Shown here one piece after another: positions 55,764 through 64,000 of a stretch of 64,000 nucleotides of DNA. The translations under genes and the position numbers were made by a program. The DNA is taken from contig OX442314.1 in the NCBI GenBank assembly GCA_949358305.1, positions 35,211,608 through 35,275,607 on the forward strand, read 5' to 3'. The notes under the pieces were generated by a model that was given only the letters and a program-made list of their open reading frames with translations, was not told the origin of the DNA and searched no databases. This stretch comes from Strigamia acuminata (Eukaryota; Arthropoda; Chilopoda; Geophilomorpha; Linotaeniidae). The stretch's first letter is position 1; the number at the start of each line of letters is the position of its first letter.

Positions 55764-55768
55764 GAATA

Positions 55769-56029
55769 AATGTTACTTACTACATTTTAAACTTTCTTTC
55801 AGCAGATCACATCCGTTTTAACATTAAATATAGCGCATTCTCGGTCGGTCGATTTAGAAAACCAAAAACTCTAATGCGCAGTCTTCCGATTTCTTCCATT
55901 GTTACCAGTCTTCCCGCCTTCCTCGGTAGAGACCCATCTCTCGGATTGGTATTCGGCCCATGATATGACCCCGGATCCCCTCAAATGACAACTACCATCT
56001 ATTCTATTCAGCGTGAACTGATTTAACAG
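55769..56029. other. Intergenic DNA
   Basis: No gene supported. The minus strand has about 50 open codons (SLPRKAGRLVTMEEIGRLRI...) that I cannot assign. Confidence 0.35.
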
Positions 56030-56547
56030 TTAATTAACTTCCCCTCCCGGTATCGGATTCAACTCTTGACTACCCATCTGTGGGATTGACCAATTACCAG
56101 ATGGAAGAGAAAAAGAAGAACCAATTGTTATAGATCCAGCTTGAAACCCCGTCCCTTGTCCTGACTGACTTGGATCATCAGGAGACAGAAAGTAATGACG
56201 AAAATGGGTTTTTGCTCTTTGACACACTTGACAATTCGGGAACCACTCGGGATCTCTGTCCCTTGAGGTTTGGGGTGCTCTAAACTTTCCCAAATAAATC
56301 AAATCGGTATCTACCTCTGTTTCCGGTGGGTTTGCAAGGATTTCAACTCTCCCTTTGACCAACTCCTGCACTTCCAAACAGTATGACTCTTGTTTTTTCA
56401 CCCAACTGACCGTTTTTTCTGGATTAAACACCAAGTTAAATGCAATGGGGTCTCTTTGCAATTGCTCGAATTGCGCATCAAACTTTCTTTGAATCGATTT
56501 TTCCTTCTCGAAACATGACATGCAGTGGTGGCAACCCCCAAAAAGAT
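56030..56547 (-). CDS. Candidate terminal exon with CxxC motifs, unrecognised
   Basis: On the minus strand an AG (TTTAAAAG) at 56548-56549 opens 172 codons to TAA at 56030. It starts LFGGCHHCMSCFEKEKSIQR, has a charged central part (FNPEKTVSWVKKQESYCLEV) and a CQVC pair, and ends in a G/S/P/Q-rich tail. Two CxxC pairs (CHHC/CMSC and CQVC) could bind zinc. The length and composition suggest genuine coding. No family recognised; not related to the ORF3 proteins by eye. Confidence 0.45.
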
Positions 56548-56749
56548 CTTTTAAACACAAACAAAAACCTTATTATATTTGAATTTTTCTTCTTTTCAGG
56601 ATTTTCTTTAGCAGGCGACCTTTTTTGCAGTCCCAAATGTTGACTTCAACTTGTATTGCGTTGTGTATTTTTCCTTTTTGTTGAAGAACAACTGTCATTG
56701 ATCTTCAACCTTCCTCAAAACTTTAACGCGGAGAGAGTTAACTATTTAC

Positions 56750-57900
56750 ATTAAGTCCAAAATTCAACCCGCCATTTCCTACGCCACCCCAATTTGGAAC
56801 TCGTCCCCCCCCCCCCCCCTCGCCGTTTTCAGACCAGGCTCAAAACTGCGTACTATCATGCCCTTTGTGTTGCGTACAAACTCCAATTTCCACCTTACGT
56901 CACCTGCGTTATTTCCTAACGTAATCAAATCTTCACCGGGCTGACCACGTTTGGGATTGGGCGTGTTAGGCCTAATATCCCAAGTAGAGGTTTGTGGTCG
57001 GTGCAGATTGTGCCGCCTCCTTGGTTGCGACAAACATGTTGCACATACAGAACATACGTGATATATGCACTGTTTTGGTTCTAAAAGGCTTCTTTCTTCT
57101 TCTATCTTTGCATATTTCTGGATTAGGTAATCATCTTCGCTACCTTCAATAAATCTTCTGTTATTCTCGCCTGGATATTTGTCTTTGTCGTCCAAACTAT
57201 GAAAAATTGCATACGGTATCTTACTTGCCCTTGGTTTATTATCAAAGAAAGGAATCCAAACTCAGATTTGTTTCTAAAAAGAGGCAGACTCTAAAACCAA
57301 GCTGAACCTACTTTATATTTTGTATGCTCCAATTTAAAAAATATCTTTTTATTAACTTTTGATTAGCTGGTTTGTTGTGTGTTGGTTTCCAATATGGCCA
57401 CCAATCATAAAAATTAGGCCCTTTATGACTGACAACGCGTGAAACGCTCGTGGAATAATATCCCTGTTTACTGTGCGTAAATTGTACACTTTGTAATACT
57501 GTTGGCATTATAATCCCCAATTACAAAAAGGGTGTCGTGTGATGCCAAATGATGTGACAAACACACTGCTGTTCCCTAACCATTTTTAAAAACTCTAGAA
57601 ATATAACAAAGTCTAATTAAAATTATAATTATTTTTTTTAAGCTGTAGCATACGTACCTTTAATTTGATGTTCAAATTCGACCATCACTTTTTCTACATA
57701 AAGACGAAATTAAACTTTCTTGGCATTCTTCGAATTGTCCTTGACAACTCTTCATGTGTTCTCAAAGTGGCCCAATAATACAGGGTGTCTCAAAACACTG
57801 TTCCACGTATAATTTTTCAAGATAACAACTTACATTGAAATCCTCCGGCATTTGTTTAATTGATCTATGTTCTTGTTTGATCCATAAAGTGTCCTTGTAC
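56750..57900. repeat. Segmental duplication, copy A (with Kelch-like sequence)
   Basis: Matches 60215-61310 in order and orientation, with moderate divergence. Shared blocks include CGGGCTGACCACGTTTGGGATTGG, CCAAGTAGAGGTTTGTGGTCGG, CCTCGCCTGGATATTTGTCTTTG, CCACCAATCATAAAAATTAGGCC and CAATAATACAGGGTxTCTCAAAACACTG. The minus strand near 57360-57470 encodes a Kelch-like AFHALSVIK ... MIGG piece with frame breaks. A poly-C run (about 15 C) lies at 56805-56820. A third copy of part of this unit is at 33400-33840. Confidence 0.7.
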
Positions 57901-57972
57901 TGTAATTTGCGTGCGGGTGCGTCCCATGTCAGGGTAATCTGTGCCCAGACCGTTACAGCAGTATGAACTTAC

Positions 57973-58350
57973 CGAATTTATTTTTATGGTAGATGTTAAG
58001 ACTAATTCTCGAAGATTCTGCAGCAGTTTCGACGCTTATGGGTACTGAATCTAGCCCTGCACAGTATTTAATCGCGGCTAGCCAAGTCCCACTTACAGAT
58101 GAAAAGTGATAGCATCCTTCATCTATTTTCACAAATTTGTCAAGACATGTGTTGCAAGCACCGGCGTCACATTCAGATTGAGTGTGAACGCGCCCCAGTT
58201 TAGATTCACAAAGAAATCGAAGCTCTCCTACTTCTTCATGAAAACTTGCTGTTTTTTGGTCACAATTAAAGTCATTCCAACGAGATGTTTCTTTAATTGT
58301 GCGTGTGTGAACACAATATTCGGGACCCGTTTTATGGTTTGGTTAGTTTA
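57973..58350 (-). pseudogene. Tandem C-type lectin domain exon
   Basis: The minus strand is open for about 120 codons: GPEYCVHTRTIKETSRWNDF, then NCDQK ... LRFLCES, closing one C-type lectin-like domain (WNDxxC ... FLCE), then TCLDKFVKIDEGCYHFS, TWLAAIKYCAGLDSV starting a second (CY.F ... TW..A...C). It ends at CG|GTAAGT, a strong splice donor (57967-57972). A TAA shortly upstream of GPEY means the 5' edge is truncated, close to the duplicated segment at 58371. Such proteins bind sugars outside the cell. The calcium-binding residues are partly absent from what is seen. Could be a live exon if the acceptor was missed. Confidence 0.6.
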
Positions 58351-58370
58351 ACACTTTGCTCCTAGATGTC

Positions 58371-58770
58371 GCGGCCTGGTAGGAACAACTGTTATTAACT
58401 GATGTAATTTTCAACCAATAGTGATGCTTTCCGTCGGCATAGCAACAGCGACGTGTTTGTGTTGTTATCATTCCATTTCCCGCTCCTCAGCCGTTGTTTT
58501 CTATCGGTTCGAGCACTTCGATATTCGCAATTTCCATTCGTTTTTCCGTTGTATTCGTGCAGAATTGTATCGATGTACGACCCAGGAGCTGGATTCAGGT
58601 TGGATTTTAAGTCGATGGTTTGAATTTTGGTTAATATTTCTTGTTCACGCGTATCAGTGTATTTGGATTCCATGTTAGGCCTAATCTTAATTTAGAATGA
58701 AATATTTGTTAATGTGTAGGCTGGGAATTTACAATAGGTTCAGAAAATAACTCTTTATTTGTTTAATTTC
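58371..58770 (-). repeat. Duplicated segment with a PG-rich ORF, copy 2
   Basis: Nearly matches 41419-41830. Its minus-strand ORF is 92 codons (MESKYTDTREQEILTKIQ... NPAPGSYID...). A CAACAA-type insertion in this copy changes the C-terminal frame. The copies share a boundary at GCGGCCTGGTAGGAA. Confidence 0.5.
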
Positions 58771-59097
58771 AATTTCGCGGCGCAAAGTTTAATCGATTCG
58801 TTTGATGGTAAAAATGTTCCATTTCTGTCCGATGTTTCCGTTGGCTACGTTGACGGCAAGTTGATGTTACAATACTAGTGAAAACTGTCCTCTTTTTCAT
58901 TTAACTGCTGCTTTTTTTCTATTTTTTTCGTTCGTGATTCGTAATGGCGTACACCTTGCGAGAGGAGGTGGTTTTATTGGTGTGAAATGAATGATCCCAT
59001 GAATGCTTTCCAACTTGATATTTTGCGTCTTGCTCGACCAATTTCAATCCTATTTTTCGTTTTTCTCTCGTTTTTTCTCATTTAAAAAAAAAAGTGA
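58771..59097. other. Intergenic DNA
   Basis: No gene or clear repeat. Confidence 0.35.
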
Positions 59098-59460
59098 TTT
59101 GGGGGCAGCAAATCCAACTCTCTACCTCCCCGTGGTTGCCCCCGGACCCTGGCCGTCGTTCCAGTGGTACTGAATGAGAGCTCTGGTATTGGAATTTGGA
59201 TTCTTATTTTTGTTCCAATACTTGAAACTACTGGTTTGAAGTTTCTATGTTCTTCTCCAATCTCTCTTTATTTTTTCTGATAACTTGATAACTCTTGTTT
59301 CACTTTTTATGCATTTTGTGTCTTAATTTGACACAATGATGTGGGTTCTATAAGACTGCGTTCCATTAAATGAGTGTACCGATTACCAGAGTCGAAATTT
59401 CATGCCTAATATTTGGTATTGTAAGCCTGCATGAGTGTAGCATTTGCCAAAAATGAAATT
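59098..59460 (+). repeat. Dispersed repeat family, copy 3
   Basis: AATCCAACTCTCTACCTxCxxGTGGT, GAGAGCTCTGGT and, later, GGTATTGTAxGCCTGCA followed by GTGTAGCATTTGCCAA correspond to the copies at 4164 and 42400, with an insertion of about 170 bp between the blocks. Confidence 0.55.
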
Positions 59461-60214
59461 TAATCGATATTATGCATTCCATATGTTCTAATATATCTGA
59501 ATATTTATGGTATTTCAATTTTTAAGTGGATTTAGTCAAGTCTATAGCTAAAACAAATTTAAAATCGCAAAATTAATTTTGCAATGCAACAGACATACTT
59601 CATCCATTTCTTGACTTCATCAGTTTTGGTTTTTGACATTGTGAAACAAGACTTGCCTTTTCAATGCCCAAGTTTAGAATATTTTATTCTGTTTCATACG
59701 AAAGGATAACAATAATTGGCACCACATGTGCCCACCATCTTCCTGGTCTTCTGGTTTCTCTTTCTCTTTACCCCCCCCCCCCTCTCTAATCCATATACGT
59801 CTGCACCTAAGCTGCTCGTAATCTCGACCGGGCCTTGGAGTCTTTATTGCATGGTTGCCTTGTACAATGCCAATACAATGTACTTTCCTAGTGCACTTAA
59901 TCCTGCACAAATCCTTGTGCTCCCCCCTCTCTCTTGATCCACATAGAGAGAGATCGCACATGCGTTCCAAATTAGCTAATTCATGCAACTTCTAGCCTCG
60001 CTGATTGCGATGAAATCTGACTCGCAACTGGACAATCTCCGCTTTAGTTTTCCGTATCGATCTTGTAAAGCACTCCAGTCGGTCCATCTATGTACTAATT
60101 ATTTGCATAAGTGATAATAGTTTTTGTCCTAAATTCGGAAATTCTCATCTTCTATTTTCGTGTAATGTCTTACATGACCGGTCTTGTTTTCAAAATTTGT
60201 ATACCTTTAAAAAA
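59461..60214. other. Intergenic DNA
   Basis: A poly-C run at 59770-59781 followed by CTCTCT. No supported gene. Confidence 0.35.
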
Positions 60215-61310
60215 ATAAAATCTTAAAAATTGAATTTCTTACTAATGGCAGTGTTTATGATTACGACACCGGGCTGACCACGTTTGGGATTGGGCGTGTT
60301 TGGCCCAATATCCCAAGTAGAGGTTTGTGGTCGGTGCAGATTGTGTCGCCTCCTTGGTTGCAACAAACATGTTGCACATACAGAACGTGATATATTCACT
60401 GTTTGGGTTTTAAAAGGCTTCTTTTTTCCTCTGCCTTCTTTGAAAATTTCTAGATTAGGTAATCTTCTTTGGTACCTTCAATAAACCTTCTGTTATCCTC
60501 GCCTGGATATTTGTCTTTGTCGTCCAAACTATGAAAAATTGCATAATACACTTCCTCTTGTTTATTATCAAAGAAAGGAATCCAAACTCATTTGTTTCTA
60601 AAAAGAGGCAGATTCCAAAACCAAGCTGTACCTACTTTTTATTTTGTGCTCCAATTTAAAAAATATCTTTTCATTAACTTTTGCTTAGCTGGTTTGTTGT
60701 GTGTTGGTTTCCAATGTGGCCACCAATCATAAAAATTAGGCCCTTTATGACTGACAACGCGTGAAACGCTCGTGGAACAATATCCCTGTTTACTGTGTGT
60801 AAATTGTACCGGGCAATTTTGTTCAATTGACTTTTCTTGTGCAGTTTACTTTGGTCTGACGTCTGAATAAATCTACTAGATTTAATCAATTCATAACTTT
60901 TTGAAATACCTTTTTAAAAATTATTTCCAGCATAAACGGCGCTGTTGATGAACTGTAATGTCAAATGTTATGTCACACATAGCACTGTAGTTTGCATTGC
61001 GACGAACTCTAGAAATGAAAAGAAATCTAATTAAAATTAAAATTATTGGTTTTTTAAGCTGTAGCCTATGTACCTGTAATTTCATGTTCATGTACCACAA
61101 AGAATTTTTTAAGATAAAAAGCTAAATTGAAATTTTGCGACATTTGTTGAATTCTTCTACGTTCTTGTTTGATCCTTAAAGTTTGTTTATACCTTTTTGC
61201 CACTGGTTCTGCAATTGATTTACATTAATTTGATTGTTCTTACGATGATAAGTTGTACCAAGTGGCCCAATAATACAGGGTATCTCAAAACACTGTTCAA
61301 TGAAATATAC
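60215..61310. repeat. Segmental duplication, copy B (with Kelch-like sequence)
   Basis: Counterpart of 56750-57900. On the minus strand near 60680-60800 it reads VPRAFHALSVIKGLIFMIGG, a Kelch blade core, with stops nearby. The final block ATACAGGGTATCTCAAAACACTG resembles the ends of many Tc1/mariner-type transposons, but no matching inverted end was found. Confidence 0.65.
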
Positions 61311-61316
61311 AGTATA

Positions 61317-61640
61317 TTAATCATCTCCATCAAATGGAATTTTCCACAGTGGAGCATCTTGGACTGCTGCCACCTGTTGCTGCTCTACTGGTGCAGCTCG
61401 TGGTGTAACTGACGGCTCCCAATAGTCACTGGCTTCGATGACAGTCAGTCTTCTCCCCAGCGCTCCTGCTGAGTTGTTGACTTCCTCCTCAGGCAACGGA
61501 AATTTGGAGCACACGATGACCGGAACTTTCAAATGTATTCTGACACCGTTGCAATTCTTAGTGGCCACAGTCAACCATCCGCCCTCCAGCAGTCGGAGCA
61601 TGTTTTCCCAGATATGGTGCTCGCAGAGCCCGAGTAGTTG
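61317..61640 (-). pseudogene. SF3-helicase-like (viral Rep-like) C-terminal fragment
   Basis: The minus strand is open for about 105 codons to TAA: WENMLRLLEGGWLTVATKN, then a basic/V-rich segment, VPVIVCSKFPLPEEE, and ALGRRLTVIEA, ending WKIPFDGDD. The order LLxGxxLxVxxK ... PVIVxS ... LxRRLxxI resembles motifs B to C and the arginine finger of superfamily 3 helicases in Rep proteins of small DNA viruses. The usual motif C asparagine is lysine here. Walker A and B are not seen; the upstream sequence is Gypsy RNase H. It is presumably a broken endogenous viral piece, with no helicase activity expected. Confidence 0.35.
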
Positions 61641-62395
61641 CGTTCCGCACTCATCAAGGTGCGAGAGGCGTATGTAAATGGTCCTTCCAGTTTGTCGGCC
61701 ATTGCGTGTGATAATACTGCCCCCAGACCATATGAAGAAGCATTGCGAACAACAAAGATTGGTTTTATTCAGATTAAAAAAGCTTAACACCTCAGCTGAG
61801 CTGAGGATGTCCTTTATTAACTGAAAGGCTTGCTACTGAGGCTCGGTCCACTGCCACGCTTGCTCCTGCTTTAACAAGATGTAAAGAGGGGAAGCCAAGT
61901 GGGCATGCGAGGAACAAAGGCCCCGTAGTATGTTACCATTCCCAAAAAAGATTTGAGAGTGGTCACGTCCCTTGGAGAGGGCAGAAGCTGTATGGCGCGA
62001 ACCTTAATGGGTGAGGGTAAAATTCCCCGCTCAGAGAGCACATGGCCCAAATACTGGACCTCCGGTAGTACGAAGCTGCACTTGGGCAAGCTCAACTTTA
62101 ACCCGGACGCCAATAACTTGTCGAAGACCACCTTAATCATAAGGTAGTGCAGGTCCAGCACAGCCGTGGCGATTAGGATGTCGTCCTGATAAACCAGGAC
62201 GCCATCGAGACTGCCAAAAAGACCATCGACTATCCTCTGGAAGATACCAAAGGATGGAGCGGTGCCAAAAGGCAACCGGGTGACCGCCATGAGACCCTTG
62301 TGGGTATTGACGGCCAGGGCAGAGGCCCGGGTCAACGGAAATTTGGTGTAGGAAAGAACACTCTGTAGCTGTGTGACGTCAAAATGTCTATTGCA
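61625..62395 (-). pseudogene. Decayed Gypsy RT-RNase H, GypE-like
   Basis: The minus strand reads KGLMAVTRLPFGTAPSFGIF, then VYQDDILIAT (YQDD where YLDD is usual), YLGHVLSERGILPSP and KSFLGMVTYYGAFVPRM. After a frame change come LKQEQAWQWTEPQ and QAFQLIKDIL, and after another YGLGAVLSHAM, FTYASRTLMSAERNYS. These are RT palm and connection, then RNase H. Several frame breaks. Most similar in wording to GypE RT. Starts and ends abruptly. Confidence 0.8.
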
Positions 62396-62426
62396 AGTTA
62401 TTTCCAGTTTGCATCATTGTGCAGCC

Positions 62427-62655
62427 CTACTCACTGCCGCCTGCCTCCAACTCCAACAAATGCATTACTTCATTATTGTTAAAGAAAAAAAACCTTTCTA
62501 CTAATTTTGCCTTGTTTGGTGTGATGGACATCGCATCCTGGTCATCAAAATACTTTTCTAGGCATGCATATACCGGTATGTCTTTTCTCTGTTTATCGGG
62601 AATGCTTTCCATAACCACGTCAATTTTTTGAGATTTTTGTGGGCAATCTTATCTT
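62427..62655 (-). CDS. Unrecognised open segment
   Basis: The minus strand is open from about 62655 (CPQKSQKIDVVMESIPDK) through YACLEKYFDDQDAMSITPNK to a stop near 62427, about 75 codons. Composition is protein-like. No domain recognised and no clear splice sites; it may be one exon of a decayed gene or element. Confidence 0.3.
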
Positions 62656-63235
62656 AAACTTAAACCAGAGGCGGTCGATTTCGAGAATAGAAAAATAGAT
62701 GAGTTTGGGTTTGAATTTTTTATCTCGAAAAGAAGTGCGAGGTAAATTGAGTCGTCAAAAGGTCGACTTTATTAATAATTTGCAATTTGAGCTTGCCATA
62801 AATGTCTCGTAAAATGCCTCAAAAAATGGTTACCCAAAAACGGTAGCTTCAAAGTCGTGTCAGTTTTTCTATGCAAGTGAGTGCCGATAGAGTCATCACT
62901 TTGTAGTGACCCTGACTTTACTTATTAAACTCACTATTATTAAACTAAAGCTAAGCAAAGTCACTACTGATTGCCATACCGGGTCTTACAAAAACTAAAT
63001 TAATTAAATCTATTATTCTCAAAAAGCTAATTCTGACTTATTAAATGAAAACAAGTTATTTTAAAATATGCCATCTAACACCAATGGTGCCAAACAAGAA
63101 ATTGATGATATCCCAAAAAATTTTGGACCACGACATTTTGAAATCGTGAAAATCGCTTGGCAGCAACTATGCGATTATCTACGAAAGTTTGGTTAATATC
63201 CAACTTTTTATTGTCTCTTATTGGAATCCTTCTAT

Positions 63236-63437
63236 CTCTTTCTATTTCTATTTCCACAATTTCTCCTGACTGTGCTTGTGTTGGGTTGCCATAGAATAGC
63301 TAGCATCTTTGGCAACTGCAATCAAGTGCAATGAACTGTTGTCTTTAATTGCACGGAGGTCTGCACTGTTGATTAATTTCCAAAATTCATCGGCGGGGTC
63401 GTTGCTCCCGTCAAGTTTGAGACATAGGCGGGGTCCC
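63236..63437 (-). CDS. Candidate terminal exon, unrecognised
   Basis: On the minus strand after GGGATTTAG, about 66 open codons begin PRLCLKLDGSNDPADEFWKL, continue LRAIKDNSSLHLIAVAKDAS and end KLWK, TAG. No ATG. Acidic/helical composition. It lies just downstream of the DEG/ENaC exon in the minus direction but reads nothing like a channel. Confidence 0.3.
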
Positions 63438-63660
63438 TAAATCCCAATTACAGTCGCAATGTGCTTAATTCTTCTTGCGTCCGTGTATTCCAACTTTTTT
63501 CATCATATGATGAAAACATGACAAAAACAGACTTACCATGTTTACATTTATTTTTGAAATTTACGACGAGAGATATTGCACATTTTTGCACGGCTGAACC
63601 TTGGACTGCTATATATTTTTTAATGTTGTGGGATCTAAGCTTAGGTGTTACAAATGCAAT

Positions 63661-64000
63661 TCAGTGAGCATTTTTGAAAGCGTAATCAATTATTGATCCG
63701 CCAAGTTGAAATATGGCGGGGATGCTTAATCCAAGAAAGAGATTCAAATTTCCCCCAAAATCGCATATGAAAGATATAACAGTGTAACTGTAATACTCTT
63801 CAATTTCTTCGATCACATTGTCGTCAAAGTGTATGGATAAGCTCGATTCGTTGGATTCCTCAGTCATTTTCAAGTGATCAGTGTACAAAACTTCATCACA
63901 TATTTTAGGACAATTACATCGTGTCCAATTAAAAGAAATGGCCAAATCATTCATTTGGTTGTAAGCTTCAAACGAATCCTTTTCATTCGTGCACAATGGG
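63661..64000 (-). CDS. DEG/ENaC sodium channel, C-terminal exon (partial)
   Basis: The minus strand is open from the window edge to TGA at 63661, about 112 codons; the first in-window codon is not a start, so the gene continues beyond 64000. It reads TRCNCPKICDEVLY, the last cysteine-rich extracellular segment, then an acidic stretch, then SFICDFGGNLNLFLGLSIPA, the second transmembrane helix with its GxS-type selectivity filter (GLS). A short cytoplasmic tail ends FKNAH. These trimeric channels carry sodium across the plasma membrane (pickpocket, ASIC and FMRFamide-gated types). The subtype cannot be told from this exon. No defect is visible. Confidence 0.85.
   Translation of the reverse strand, partial: PLCTNEKDSFEAYNQMNDLAISFNWTRCNCPKICDEVLYTDHLKMTEESNESSLSIHFDDNVIEEIEEYYSYTVISFICDFGGNLNLFLGLSIPAIFQLGGSIIDYAFKNAH

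Noticed and set aside
57780-57803. Tc1/mariner terminal repeat (TACAGGGTGTCTCAAAA)
   Set aside because: The motif is suggestive, and recurs at 61270, but no inverted partner or transposase is present; better explained by the segmental duplication.

Overview
The window is nuclear DNA of an invertebrate animal. The support is a DEG/ENaC channel C-terminus, C-type lectin and Kelch fragments, decayed RIOK1 and UAP56 (DDX39B) sequences, a mitochondrial ND2 fragment, short GT-AG introns (one of 55 bp), and retrotransposon primer sites matching animal tRNA-iMet, tRNA-Ser(GCU) and tRNA-Gln. The phylum cannot be fixed from the sequence; an arthropod or other ecdysozoan is a guess. Almost all long open frames belong to transposable elements. 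No bacterial-style operon, rRNA or CRISPR array was seen.

Layout. 1-4980 is a mosaic of decayed Gypsy reverse transcriptase, an inserted mitochondrial ND2 piece, a tRNA-Ser-like short element, a 120-bp inverted repeat and an RBR-type ubiquitin-ligase exon. 4981-20426 is a 15.4-kb Ty3/Gypsy element (GypA, minus strand) with 1.6-kb LTRs, gag, a frameshift-linked pol, and a third ORF with a CxxC zinc motif. It carries two later DNA-transposon insertions: a hAT-like one in one LTR and a TTA-targeting MITE in the RT. 20427-33053 holds palindromic repeats, a RIOK1-like pseudogene, a hairpin region, an 8.0-kb Gypsy element (GypB, plus strand) sitting inside a UAP56 pseudogene, and a 151-bp satellite. 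33100-36100 has small host-gene pieces. 36101-40825 is an intact-looking Gypsy element (GypC) inserted in an old Copia RNase H. 41000-45070 is dispersed repeats and one candidate exon. 45074-49674 is a Copia element (CopD). 50044-55763 is an intact-looking Gypsy element (GypE). 55764-64000 is host sequence with C-type lectin, Kelch, SF3-helicase-like and DEG/ENaC pieces, segmental duplications and another decayed Gypsy pol.

How the parts relate. Four of the five LTR elements have target-site duplications that can be read directly: AGTG (GypB), GGTCC (GypC), ATTTG (CopD) and GAATA (GypE). GypA has a likely TATGT. The insertion order can be partly read: GypB into UAP56, GypC into a Copia remnant, and the hAT and MITE elements into GypA after GypA landed. 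GypA and GypB share a D(34)E integrase spacing and a downstream ORF with paired CxxC motifs, so they look like one lineage with an accessory gene. The strongest mechanistic signal is a textbook -1 ribosomal frameshift site (A AAA AAC, 7-nt spacer, perfect 8-bp stem) at the end of GypA gag.
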